Of a stretch of 64,000 nucleotides of DNA, positions 11,036-22,583 are shown piece by piece. Numbering within the stretch: the first letter of the stretch is position 1; the number at the start of each line of letters is the position of its first letter. Made by a program: the position numbers and the translations under genes. Below the pieces are notes generated by a model. That model did not search any database, was not told the DNA's origin, and saw nothing but the letters and a program-made list of their open reading frames with translations. Source of the stretch: Nymphaea colorata (taxonomy: Eukaryota > Streptophyta > Magnoliopsida > Nymphaeales > Nymphaeaceae); NCBI RefSeq assembly GCF_008831285.2, contig NC_045145.1, forward strand, positions 5,642,802 to 5,706,801. The letters are read 5' to 3'.

Positions 11036-11520
11036 TGAGATGCCAATTTATGAAGAAGAACCCAAGTCTTTTGGTTATATTGATTTTTAACTAACTCGTA
11101 GGAGTAATTTATGTCATAATGCAGCCACAAGACGACATCCGATGGCATGCTTAGGTTAAAGTATAATAAAAAGCCAACACGATGATTTCAAATAATATAT
11201 TTTAGTCATGAGTCCTCCAATTTGGTGATTCAATCGCAATAATTGGTACTATGATCTTAATTTAACAAGAATCGAAACAAAAATTTCTAAAAAAAGTTCA
11301 TGTCATGTAATATGTCATGCGGTTCAATGTTGACTTGCCAAATGTTTATAATCAATAAGAACTAGTACTAACAAAAATGATTATATCTATATGGAAAATC
11401 GTGTGTTTAATTCACGTTATCGTCTTTCATGTAGAAAAACAATGAAATAGTATAAAAAAGAAAAGGATTATCTTTTTGATCCCATGGTACCAATTAAAAA
11501 TTTGTCTCCAAAACTAAACA
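11036..11520. repeat. Tandem duplication, unit 1 (uninterrupted copy)
   Basis: Aligns at an offset of about 520 bp with unit 2 (11556-11696 continuing at 16950-17160). Shared blocks include TTATGTCATAATGCAGCCAC, GTATAATAAAAAG, CATGA(G)TCCTCCAA, TTGGTGATTCAATC and ATGTTTATAAT. Around 11160-11180 this copy preserves the unoccupied site of the copia insertion in unit 2. Confidence 0.7.
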
Positions 11521-11696
11521 AGTGTACCTAGTTAATGATCCCGAAGACTCTTGTGTAAGACCCACCAATTTGTATAATAGGAATCATGGGTTTTGATTAT
11601 TTGCATTTTCAACTAACTAATAGAAGTAAATTATGTCATAATGCAGCCACAACATGACATCCAGTAGCTTTATTAGGTTAGAAGTATAATAAAAAG

Positions 11697-11922
11697 TGTA
11701 GAAATAATAGATGCACAAGAAACGAAGATCGAACACAGATGTAACGTGGAAAATCCTCAACTAGAGGGAAAAAACCACAGGTGAGGAGATCTGGTGCCCA
11801 CTAGCCGCCAGACTCTCTCTCTCTCGTTTAACATGCAAGATTAGGGTTTACAATGGTATAAGTATGCCCAAACCAGGACTCACTAGATCGGGTCCAGACC
11901 CATACATCAATATTCGTCAACA
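11697..11922 (-). repeat. 3' LTR of copia A
   Basis: 226 bp. Together with the right LTR it carries a CT-rich TCTCTCTCTC segment and the shared GGTGAGGAGATCTGGTGCCC block. Relative to the 5' LTR it lacks a short ACCCGA-type direct repeat near 11900. Confidence 0.9.
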
Positions 11923-14900
11923 CTCCCCCTCAAGTTGGGCATACATATCAAACATGCCCAACTTGGATACATTTCTATCAAATGGAGTTACATGTAAAGT
12001 TTTAGTCAAAATATCAGCAGTTTGATCTTCAGACTTCATGTATGGTAATGTTAACTCCCTGGCATCAATTCTTTCTCTAATGAAGTGACGGTCAATCTCA
12101 ACATGCTTTGTTCGATCATGAAGCACTGGATTGTTAGCCAAGTTAATCGCAGACTTGTTATCACAATACATCTTCATAGGCCCTTCAATCTCTATCTCAA
12201 TATCAGTCAGCAAGATCTTTAACAATAACAACTCTGATACTCCAGTAGCAACAGCCATATATTCAGCCTTTGCACTTGAGCGAGAACAAACATCTTGTCT
12301 CTTGCTTCTCCAAACAACTAGATTTTCCCCCAAGTATACGCAGTACCCTGAAATAAATCTTTTGGTGTCAACACATATTGCCCACTCTGCATCAGAATAC
12401 CCTTCAATTTCAATAGACATTTGTTTCACATATAGAAGTCCTTTGTCGGGATTCGTCTTCAAGTAACACAAGATTCTATCTACAGCCTTCAAGTGTGCAT
12501 CCGTATGTGTATGCATAAACTGACTCATTACATTTACTGCAAAGGTGATATCTGGTCTAGTTAAAGTGAGGTATATCAATCTACCAACTAGACGTTGATA
12601 TCTCCCTTTAGCTTCTTTACACAAAGGTTCTCCATCCTTGCTACTGAGCTTGTGCCCAGCATCTAGAGGAGTAGAAGCTGGTATGCATCCTAGTTTTTGT
12701 GTCTCCTTCAATAGATTCAAGGTATACATCTTTTGATTAAGCACAAGAGTCGTACCTGATATGGCAACCAAGGAAATACTTTAGCTTGCCAAGGTCATTG
12801 AAATCAAATTCAGTAGATAGTAAACCCTTTAATCTTGCTATCTTTTTTTCATCATCACCTGTAACAATCATATCATCAACATAGACCAACAATAGAGTAA
12901 TTTTACCCTTCATCATCTTTATAAACAGGGTATGATCTCCATTTCCTTGTTTATAGCCATGTTTCTTCATAACAAGTCTGAGACTTTCAAACCATGCTCG
13001 GGGAGACTGTTTGAGCCCATACAAGGCCTTCTTCAGTTTATAGCATTTTCCAGGTCTCTCAAAACCTGGGGGCATACACATATACACTTTCTCTTCGAGA
13101 TCTCCATTGAGAAATGCATTTTTAACATCGAGTTGGTACATCTCCCAACCCTTCAGCACCGCTAAAGAAATAATAACTCTAACGGTCTTTGTCTTCACGA
13201 CAGGAGCAAACGTCTCTAAGTAGGTTATCTCATATTTTTTATTAAACCCCTTGGCCACCAGACGTGTTTTGTACCTCTCAACATTCCCATCTGGTTTGTA
13301 CTTAATGGTGTAAACCCACTTTGACCAAACCAAATGAGCTGCTTCAGGAATCTCTATCATTTCTCATATCTGATTTCTGTCTAAGGCTTCCATCTCTTCT
13401 TGCATAGCATGAGTCCACTTGGGGTCACTCTGAGCCTCTGTAACATTCTTGGAAATCACAGCCACAGACAAGGAGGATACAAAACATTTGTAGTCAGTGC
13501 TCAATTTAGAGTAAGACACAAAGTTACTAATAGGGTGTTGAGTACATGACCTAACACGCTTTCTCAGGGCAATGAGAAGATCCTCCTTTTTATTTTTTGT
13601 CTGACTTTCTCTCTCAACAGGTTGCTTCTGAGCATGACTTAGGTCATCCAAGGAAGAAGTAGGGTTGAGATTCAGAGTGGACTTCTCCCCATCAATCACC
13701 TTGTCAGTACAAAATCTTCTCCTAGAATACATCTGCCCAAACAAACGATTGCATTCTCTTTCTGTCTCCATAGAACACTCTCCATCCTTTTCCTGTTCAT
13801 GTATCTCAATAGACGTCTCATCTTCTTCTTTTCCAAGCACCTCAACAAATGGATTTTTTTCACGTCTGTAATCCAAAAAATCTGTAAACTGAATTTCCTG
13901 ACTTGGAGAATACTCTTCCTTAGACATTGACTTCTGCCCCTGAAGAGAATTCTCATCAAAATAAGACACATGTTCCAAGAATGTGACATCCTTGGTAATG
14001 TGAACTCGACCAGTAGTGGTATCTAGACATTTATACCCCTTTTGAGTAGGAGAATACCTAATAAATATTCCCTTAATTGATTTGGGGTCAAGTTTTTTTA
14101 CATTCGGGTTGTGGTCATGAATGAAACACACACATCCAAAGACACGAGGAGGAAGGTGAAAAGGTTGGCTACTCATTAGAAGCACGGAGTAGGGTGTACG
14201 ACTATTTAGCACTCGACTAAGCATGTGATTAATCAAATAGGCATTAGTAATAACCGCATCTCCCCAATAATATTTTGGAAGATTCCTTTAGAACAATAAA
14301 GCTCTTGTGACATTAAGTAACTCACAGTTTTTCTTCTTAGCAACTCCATTTTGAAGGGGTATATAACTACATGATGTCTCATGAACAATTCCCCTCTTTC
14401 GAAGGAAATTCCTCAACAGTGAAATACATATACTCACGAGCATTATCGGACCAGAATGTCTTGACAGACCCACCATACTAGTTTTCTACTAGGAGGATGA
14501 ATGTTTCTATAATATGAGGCACTTCGCTATGGTCTTTCAACAGATAAACAAAAGTATACCCTGAATAGTCATCTATGAAAGTCATAAAATACTGAAAACC
14601 ACCACGAGAATGAATGCATGAGGGCCCCCACACATCAGAATGAATTAAGAAGAAAGCTTTATTAACACGACTATTTGAAATTGGATATGAAGCTCTAACA
14701 TGCTTCACAAACTGACACACATCACAAGATAACATGGAAATGTTCAAACTGTAACATAATTCAAGGAACTATTGTTTTAAAACCCTAAAAAGGAGATGAC
14801 CAAGACATTCATGCCAATACAAAAATAACTGACGACACTCTTCCTTCTTCTTTGTTCTGCTAACTGCTGACATAAGAGCTGTGGCAACACGTATAGGAAA

Positions 14901-16262
14901 CTGATACAAACCATCAGACACCAAACCAATCCCAATCTTCTTTCCTATCACAAAGTCCTGCAAAACACAACGTTTTTTAGAAAATATAAGTTCACAATTC
15001 AGTTTCTTGGTCATCTTGCTAACAGATAAAAGATTTAATGGAAGATGGGGAACATGCAAGGCTCCATGCACTAAAAAATTATTCAACAAAGAAAGACTCT
15101 CTTTTCCTACCACAAAGGTAAAGGAACCATCAGCAAGGGATACACGTTCCTTTCCCGAGGATAGCTTGTAAGAGTTTGGAGTTGCCAGTCATGTGATGAG
15201 TGGCACCGCTATCAACAATCCACTCCTCCGTGCAATAAGTACATTTTTCACCTGAAACGGCCAGTGCCTGATTGACCTTCACCTCATCTGACGTGTCTGC
15301 CTGACCAACATCAATCTGGCTCAAATATGCTCGCAGCTCACGAATCTGTTCCGCAGAAATAGAAACTTTACCGTCACTAGGGTTCATTGCATTCGAAACA
15401 GGCTTCTTCCCACCAGAAGACCTCCCCCTACTATTCTTCTTCTCTGGATGTAGGTCCCAACAAAACTCCATAGTGTGACCTAGTTTTTTGTAGTGAGTAC
15501 ATTTACGGGAGGAACGGGCAGTTCTCATAGAGGCAAGGCTAACGAAGGCTGACCGTTCATTGTGAGACATGTGATCCCCCTTTCTCCAATTTATGACCGC
15601 CTTTGCTCTTCAGCTTCAACACGGGAATAAACATCTTCAATACTGAATGATTCTTCAGAGTTAAGAATCTGACTCCTTATATTTTCGCATTCATCGTTCA
15701 GTCCGGCTAAGAAAAGGAATATCCTATTCTCCTACTCCTTGGTCATATAATGCATCTGGTCTTGAGGACAACTCCAGATATCATCAGAATGGTAGTCAAG
15801 ATCCTCCCACTTAGATTTTAATGCAGTATAGAAATCAGCGACCGAGAGATCCCCTTGTCGAAGAGCATACAAGTCCTTCATTAGTTGATACACACAAACT
15901 TTTCTCTTCTTTTGACCATACATCTGTTCCAAAATAATTCACATATCTCTCGTAGTCTTCTTACGAAGAATGAGAGGTTGAATGTCCGAGGATACTCAAT
16001 TATCAATCCATGTTTTTACTTGGTTGTCCTCAAGAAACCAAGTATCCCAAGCCATACTATTTGCAGCAGGTTCAACCGTACTCCCATTCACATAGGCAAT
16101 TCGGCCTCGACCAGCTATACCCATAGTGATGGCGGTAGATCACTTAAGATAGTTTTCCTTGGTAAGACGGATGGTAGTAACCTGAACCCGAACATTCTCA
16201 GTTCTATAAGCTCTGATTTCAGTCTGATTAGTGCTAACGGTCGAAGAGGAAGACGCTGGCAT
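11917..16262 (-). pseudogene. Copia A gag-pol polyprotein, broken
   Basis: Gag, protease, integrase, RT and RNase H order of copia elements, read on the minus strand from an ATG at 16262 (MPASSSSTVSTNQ). Visible parts: a zinc knuckle near 15490 in which the second Cys is Tyr (CTHYKKLGHTMEFC); protease VDSGATHHMTG near 15200; integrase with WHECLGH, CDVCQ, HSDVWGP and FIDDYSGY (15113-14480); RT with YVDDMIVTGDD near 12880; RNase H with DNKSAINLANN near 12160. Stops or shifts interrupt it near 15940, 15720, 15120, 14760, 14290, 13362 and 12760. It cannot make a full polyprotein. Confidence 0.9.
11923..11936 (-). other. Polypurine tract of copia A
   Basis: Minus strand CAACTTGAGGGGGAG lies directly against the 3' LTR start TGTTGAC, the primer position for plus-strand synthesis. 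It overlaps the last codons of the polyprotein, whose stop (11917-11919) falls just inside the LTR. Confidence 0.8.
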
Positions 16263-16705
16263 GATCACAAACCAGGCTGCAGCAACAAAAAAATGACATC
16301 GATGGCAGCACATGACACCGACGGCGGCAAGGTCACCCGTGGCAGCAAGGGCACCGGCGACAGTACAGGACTCCGGCGGCAGCAAGATGTATCGACAGTA
16401 GATAGACAGATGAAGGCAGCAACACTGGGACGACGATCAGCGATAGGGAGCTTCCGCGAGCGTCGCCAAGGCAGTCCAGCAAACAGCAGCAGCGAAAGTG
16501 GCGATGTCGGGCAGAACGTGGGAGGCGACTCTGTTGGGTGGAAGCAACAACGTCAGGTGGCGCCGGAGGAGTAGAGGGCAGCGGCAGACACAGGCGACGC
16601 AGAGGGTCTCAGGCGATGCAGCCCGGGCGGCGCGACGACAGTAGTGAGTGATAGAGAGGTTAGGGTTGGAACTTCACAACCCCAAAAAATTTCTCAAACT
16701 CGTCG

Positions 16706-16717
16706 GCTCTGATACCA
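16706..16717 (-). other. Primer binding site of copia A (initiator tRNA-Met)
   Basis: Minus strand TGGTATCAGAGC immediately follows the 5' LTR; complementary to the 3' end of plant initiator tRNA-Met, as in most copia elements. Confidence 0.9.
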
Positions 16718-16949
16718 TGTAGAAATAATAGACACACAAGAAACAAAGATCGAACACAGATGTAACGTGGAAAACCCTCAACTAGAGGGAAAAAACCACA
16801 GGTGAGGAGATCTGGTGCCCACTAGCCGCCAGACTCTCTCTCTCTCGTTTAACATGCAAGATTAGGGTTTACAATAGTATAAGTATACCCAAACCAGGAT
16901 TCACTAGATCGGGTCCATACCCGAACCCATACATCAAAATCTGTCAACA
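16718..16949 (-). repeat. 5' LTR of copia A
   Basis: 232 bp, the partner of 11697-11922. It differs by scattered, mostly transition changes and the ACCCGA indel. Confidence 0.9.
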
Positions 16950-17039
16950 AAAAGCAACATGATAAAAAAAGAAATATATTTTAAGTCATGATCCCTCCAA
17001 GTTGGTGATTCAATCAGAAGGTTGTTATTATGATATTTG

Positions 17040-17042
<3 letters not shown>

Positions 17043-17075
<33 letters not shown>
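17043..17075. repeat. (AT)n microsatellite
   Basis: Perfect AT run within tandem-duplication unit 2; absent from unit 1, so it arose after the duplication. Confidence 0.85.
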
Positions 17076-17079
<4 letters not shown>

Positions 17080-17090
17080 TCATTTAACGT

Positions 17091-17429
17091 GTAATAAGTC
17101 TTGTAGTTCAATAAAATTAACTTAGATGTTTATAATATAACAAAAAGATTATATCTAGTAGCCTACTTTCGTCATTCATCATGTTGTTTTGTGCCACTAA
17201 GTTCGCCACATCAGGAGTAACTTTGAACCGCCCATTTGCAATTTGAAATGCAGTAGAGGCTGCGTAATATGTCTTGTAGTTCAATAAAATTAACTTAAAT
17301 GTTTCTATTCTAACAAAATGAATATATACGTTCGTCATTCATCAAGTTGTTTTGTGCCATTAGGTTTGCCACGTCAGGATAACTTTGAAACACTCATTTG
17401 CAATTTAAAAAGCAGTAGATGCTGCCAAA
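17091..17429. repeat. Second-level tandem duplication, two units of about 170 bp
   Basis: Units 17091-17264 and 17265-17429 share GTCTTGTAGTTCAATAAAAT, TAACTTA(G/A)ATGTTT, TCGTCATTCATCA(T/A)GTTGTT and the block ending GCAGTAGA(G/T)GCTGC. It overlaps the right end of the larger duplication at 11556-17160. Confidence 0.8.
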
Positions 17430-20084
17430 AAGAAAGAGTGCGACACACTTTAGTTTCAATGTCTTACTAGTTAGTTTTCCCTTGAAGGTATTTTGACTTT
17501 TCAATAGATATTTTTTTATATAAATTTTGAAAATCGGCACCAAATAACAAAAATGGAACTTCCACTAAAGTGCTGATTATGGTCGAGTTATTGAAAACAG
17601 TATTCAGATCTAACAGTACTACAATTTTTCTTCAAAATAAAATGCTTACACTAAGTCACACAAAAACAATAAAAATCACACGAAGCAGCTACAAAATGGT
17701 AAACTAAATTGCTTGAGGCCTTCCCCCATGCCAATACTATGTCATTAATTTCAAATAAATTTGAATAATTCCTCCCAAAAATTAACAATCAATAAAATTT
17801 TGAATAAAATCCTAAATAAAAGCTGACTCTAATACACCATATTATAATCAAATGCTGTACAATAAAGCCAACATGCAATGCAGTTATTAACGACAACATC
17901 CTATGTCAAGAACTACCAAAAGAAATGCACAACAGACAAACGAAACAAGACAAAGTGGGCTCCCTAATATTTAACTGCTTTAATTTCCTATTTACAAACA
18001 AGAAAAGTCACGTAATCTGTCGGCCTATTTTGTGCTGGTGGAGAAATCGATCATAGGCGACTGCACTGGTGAAGAATAGGATAGAGTTTGAAGAAATTAA
18101 ACACATTTTTTTGTCTTGCGGAGTGAATGATCAACTTAGCCTCCTTGATAGATGTAACATTCATCGATCACATTGGAGAGTATCAGTGGCAGAGCTAATC
18201 AGCCGCGGAGCTAAAAATTTTTGGCAAAAAGACATTGTTACTGCCAATTTCAAACTTTAAAGGGAATTCATGTGTACAAAGTTGAAAACTAGAGAAACCT
18301 GTATGTGTAAATAGAGTGAATTTTGTGGGCTGGCATGGGCACATTGCCCACAGCAACCACAAGGTGGCTCCACCACTGGAGAGTGTATGTGCATAAGACA
18401 ATTAAGCTGGTTCATCAAATCATTCCGGCAGAATGACAGAAAGCCATGAAGCAGGAAAAAGTAGTGCTTTGTTAAAAAAATTGTTCAGCGTTTACAGTAT
18501 CATATTACTAGTGCAGATTCTGGTGATCTCCATAGATTCACAGTTGAAGACGCGATAGAACATGTTGGATCTGTTCACCATTGTGCTTGGTTATAGAGAT
18601 GATGAGAAAAGGAGGTGTCAATAAATAGGGTGCCAGCAATTGGTGAGTACGTTTGCGTATTATTTGCGTTATTTAGTTTGCAGCATTGTTGTTATCAAAC
18701 ATTAATTCGTTGTGTAATAAGTTGCATTCCTTCAATTATCGTTGGTAAATAAGAGGCCTATGCTGACACAATAATGATGCCAGAAAAAATCCTTATGCAA
18801 CAAATCGCATCATTAAAAATTAATCTAATCTTTGCTGACACAGTGTACGTCAATCAAAAGTCCTTTTTTTTCCTCACCTTCCGGCTCAGTGAATCGTGGT
18901 TACTTTCTAACACAATAAAAAACGTCAGTAACAATCAATCTTGAGATATAAACGTTTGGAAGAACATCAGTAAAGGTTTTACTGATATAATTCGTGCCGA
19001 CGTTTTTTTTTTTTTTTTGCATTAGCACAGTCACTTTTTTTGTGGTGTAGTCCATTGATGATCTGCTCAAAATTACCGACATTGAAGCCGGTTGTGGCCG
19101 GAACTTTACACATCTTTCTTGTTATGTATTCCATTTTAGTGTTTGATGGTAGTTTTCTATAAAAAATACTGCAGAGTTTCAGATAGCATTTAGGTGAGTT
19201 AGATAAGCTTTATTTCTGTTAAGTTTATTGCATTCAATGTGATTCTTATTAGAATCAGCTAGATGCTATTTGGTGAAGTTGGTCATCAATGCTTGCATTT
19301 ATTTCATTATGTCTTTGCCTAGAGTTGATTGTAGACACTCCAATGGCACCTTAGATAGTTTTTAGGTACTTGTAAGGTGGGGTTTTTAGGACATAATTAT
19401 GTCAGGATTTGTTTTACTTGTTTTGCTTAAGAAATTTTTGGATTGTTTATCATTTCGTAGCATACAAGCCAAATAGGATTATGCTTCGCAGGTCATTTTG
19501 CTCCTGCTTTCTTGTGATTGTAACATAGGTGATCTATTTTGTAGGTACTTAAGGGTGTTATTATCTGATTTGATTAGAAAGGATTATAACTTATTTCCGG
19601 TTTACTTTAGAAGTACGTATCCCTAGCTAGAATTTTGTATTATACTCTAGGGCTCTAGGTAAAATAGGTTGACTAGCATGAACCATCTGGTTTCATCGTT
19701 TTTTTTCTCATTTTTTCAAGTTGGCAAAGGCATGTGGAGCAACATCGAAGAGGAACATGATCCAATGAATGCATTGAAGCACCTCTGGGGATAAAAGAAG
19801 AATTGGTTGCACATTTAGGTTGCATTTGATATTCTTGACTTGTAATCAAGATTTGAGACTGTATTAAAAAGTGTGTTTTGGAAGATCCTTTGTTTAAAAG
19901 GAACCGAGGATCTTGGTAACATGGATTGTAAATCCACATTGCATGTAAAAAAAGCCCTTGGGTAAATCGAAAAAAGACAATGGCTAAAAAATAAAAAAGG
20001 AACAGCGAGCAGTCATTCTGAGTTCTGACACAAAAATGCTCAAGAGTCATGGTTCAATTTGTATGTACATATATCATTATTGAA
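17430..20084. other. Intergenic, nothing assigned
   Basis: AT-rich. Short ORFs at 18069-18260, 18195-18401 and 19673-20050 lack family motifs. No retroelement domain seen. Confidence 0.5.
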
Positions 20085-20508
20085 CGATTCTAAGGTTTTG
20101 ATGACATTTAGAGACATCAAATGAAGGCCCTCCATCTTTTTATTTGTTTTGCCTTTTACATGAGGGAAGAGAATCATCTCCCTCTTTCGGCTGACAGCTG
20201 AGCACTTTTGTCGGCTGGTGAGAGGGGGAGAGACCCTTCTCCTTTCTTCTGAACGTACACTAGGGAGGGGGAAGAGGGATTTCTCCCTCCACTGCAATTA
20301 CTCAATGGTCAGCCGGTGCTGCCGGACGACTGCGAACAGTTCAACAGCACCGCGAGAGGGTGGCAGAGTGAAGAATTTCAACATATAAATATAATAAAAA
20401 GTACTAATAGATATTTTAAACATTGTATAAAGGATATGAAATGAGAACCATAAGATCAAAAGATTCTTTCTTATTTGATGTCTCTGAATGTCATAAGAAT
20501 CTTATAAT
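20085..20508. mobile_element. TIR element (MITE), about 0.42 kb
   Basis: Left arm 20085-20126 and the reverse complement of 20467-20508 align over about 40 bp with a core identical or nearly so around ATGACATTTAGAGACATCAAAT. The interior is GC-rich (20160-20380) and non-coding. The exact termini and target duplication could not be fixed, so the superfamily is open. Confidence 0.55.
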
Positions 20509-20579
20509 CAAGGTTCGAAAACTATAAATGCAGTCCATGAATGGTGTCTCTTTATATACAATATATACAATACACCAAA

Positions 20580-21160
20580 GGACACCAATGATAGCCATTT
20601 GATCCGATGCCACCGAACGGCATCATCGTTTTGTCAGAAAATAATGGCTCCCCTCAATTCCCTGTTCACAAGAGGCATTACCAGTCTCTCTCTCCCCCAC
20701 GCTCCTGCTCTGGCCCATCCCCTCTTTCATGCTCCCTTGACAGAACGAGACCCACTCACTCTCGCTGTTGTCCTCACCCCCTTCCTCTCCCTCTTTTTTC
20801 TCGCCTCCCTCGTCAATCACTCCCTCTCTCGCTCGCTCTCGCCTCCCTCGTCAATCACTCCCTCTCTCGCTCTCGCCTCCCTCGTCAATCCCTTGCTCAG
20901 GCTCTGCATAACAAAAGGGCATCAAGACAACATCAGACGAAGCATTTCAATTCAGGGCAATGGCTGAGGGGTGAGGGTGAGCGAGAATGAGAAGGTCTCG
21001 TTCAGTTTAGGGAGAATGAGAGCGGCCGACAGCAGGATCGTGGGGGAGAGAGAGTGTACGTGCTTCTCCTGAGCGGAGGATTGAGGCGAGCCATTACGTT
21101 TTGACAAAACGATGACGACCCTCCGATGGCGCCAGATCGGACAGCCATCATCCGGTGTCC
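20580..21160. mobile_element. MITE with about 80-bp terminal inverted repeats
   Basis: 581 bp. The left end GGACACCAATGATAGCC and right end GGCTGTCCGATC-type arm pair over about 80 bp: both arms share GGACACC, ATGAT(A/G)GC, GATC, CATCGTTTTGTCA and TAATGGCTC(C/G)CCTCAAT. The interior has a tandem repeat of about 33 bp (three units of CTCCCTCGTCAATCACTCCC type at 20805-20895) and a purine-rich right half. Long TIRs suggest a Mutator-like element, but no target duplication was found. Confidence 0.65.
20800..20895. repeat. CT-rich tandem repeat inside the MITE
   Basis: Three units containing CGCCTCCCTCGTCAATCACT, with slight length change in the last. Confidence 0.75.
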
Positions 21161-21194
21161 CTGATGTATAGTTTACATAGAGTTACCATGTCAA

Positions 21195-21196
<2 letters not shown>

Positions 21197-21258
<62 letters not shown>
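21197..21258. repeat. (AT)n microsatellite, 62 bp
   Basis: Uninterrupted AT run, 31 units. Confidence 0.95.
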
Positions 21259-21260
<2 letters not shown>

Positions 21261-21661
21261 TCCTACGGATAAAAGCTAGACAATTTAAGATCTTATAGAA
21301 ACAATTATTTTAAACAATATATGAACATTCTAATGTGTTTTTAAATACTAATTCAACAAAAAATATGTTTTAGATCAAGTTATTTTTATGAAAACCATTG
21401 ACTTCTCAACTGCTAAATAATTGATGTTGCAAGAGCAGTTTAATTTTTATTACTACAAAAACATGTTAAACTCAAAACATGACGAACTTAGTGTACGACT
21501 TTCATCATTACATTCTTAAAATCATATCTGCATGGTGAGAATATACAAAAGTTTATTTTAACAACATAATCTGGGTGGTCTGTTTTTGCCCGTGAGTCCG
21601 TGACTTAGTGGTCTAGAAAGTGGCAATTACTCTCTCTCTCCCGCCCCCCCAGCCCCCCCCC

Positions 21662-21663
<2 letters not shown>

Positions 21664-21708
<45 letters not shown>

Positions 21709-21832
21709 TAAAAAACAACACTTACACAAGTATTGGTGATGATTTATAGTGCAGCAGAACTCATTATTTTATATATATATACTGCATCATAAATCATCAC
21801 TAATACTGGTGTAAGTGTTTTTTTTTAGTAAT

Positions 21833-21876
<44 letters not shown>
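21664..21876. mobile_element. Hairpin MITE (21706-21830) embedded in (TA)n
   Basis: A 125-bp inverted repeat: arms of about 48 bp starting TACTAAAAAA and containing CACTTACAC and GTGATGATTTAT, separated by a loop of about 30 bp. (TA)n tracts lie on both sides (21664-21706 and 21839-21876). The arrangement recalls the rice Micron elements, which are dispersed within (TA)n microsatellites; membership in that group is not shown. Confidence 0.6.
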
Positions 21877-21880
<4 letters not shown>

Positions 21881-22174
21881 GAAAATTGAATGGTCACTTT
21901 AACTTTTTAAAGTCACTCAAATGATATGAATGATTAAACGAAAAATAAGAAAAAAATGGTTATGATTATTTTCATTATTATATATTAGTTTACACATTTT
22001 TCTTCTTGTTTTTCTTTCAACTATCCATAAACGGCCTTAGTTACATCGCTAGGTATCTATAAATAACCAAAACCATTGTTCACCCACTCTATATAAATAT
22101 ATATATATATATAGACCATTAGGTTAGGTACAAAAACTAAACTTTTTGATTTTTTGCTAAAATCAAATATTTTT

Positions 22175-22583
22175 CACATAATATAAACATCTTAATATAT
22201 TTTTAAAAACTATTTTGATATAAAGCATGCTTTGATTGTAATTGTTTTTATGAAAAGCATATTTTTTTTTATTTTCAAAATGTTGATGCTACGGGTACCA
22301 TTCATTTTTTATTATAAAAAACACTATTAAATTTTAAAAAAATGATCAACTTAATATATGTTATGTTTTGTATCAACTTAACACATAATATAAACATCTT
22401 AATATATTTTTAAAAACTATTTTGATATCAAGCATGCTTTGATTGTAATTGTTCTTATGAAAAACATAATTTTTTTAATTTTCAAAATGTTGATGCTACG
22501 GGTACCATTCATTTTTTATTATAAAAAACACTATTAAATTTTTAAAAAATGATCAACTTAATATATATTTTGTATCAACTTAA
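22175..22583. repeat. Tandem duplication, two units of about 205 bp, plus a diverged upstream copy
   Basis: Unit 1 22175-22381 and unit 2 22382-22583 are nearly identical over CACATAATATAAACATCTTA, AAGCATGCTTTGATTGTAAT, ATGTTGATGCTACGGGTACC and ATGATCAACTTAATATAT. A diverged relative occurs at about 21283-21495 (GAACATTCTAATGTGTTTTT, TTGATGTTGCAAGAGCAG). Confidence 0.85.

Larger units (their letters stand above)
11697..16949 (-). mobile_element. Ty1/copia LTR retrotransposon A (decayed)
   Basis: 5253 bp on the minus strand. Short LTRs at 11697-11922 and 16718-16949 begin TGTAGAAATAAT and end GTCAACA on the plus strand. A perfect 5-bp target duplication AAAAG lies at 11692-11696 and 16950-16954. 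PBS and polypurine tract sit at the expected places. The LTRs differ at about 10-12 sites plus a short indel, roughly 95% identity, so the insertion is not recent. The coding region is broken by many stops and shifts. Confidence 0.95.

Noticed and set aside
18069-18401. Short ORFs on both strands
   Set aside because: Under 70 codons, no motif, AT-rich intergenic context.
19673-20050. 125-codon minus ORF
   Set aside because: Composition and lack of motifs suggest chance; adjacent to MITEs.
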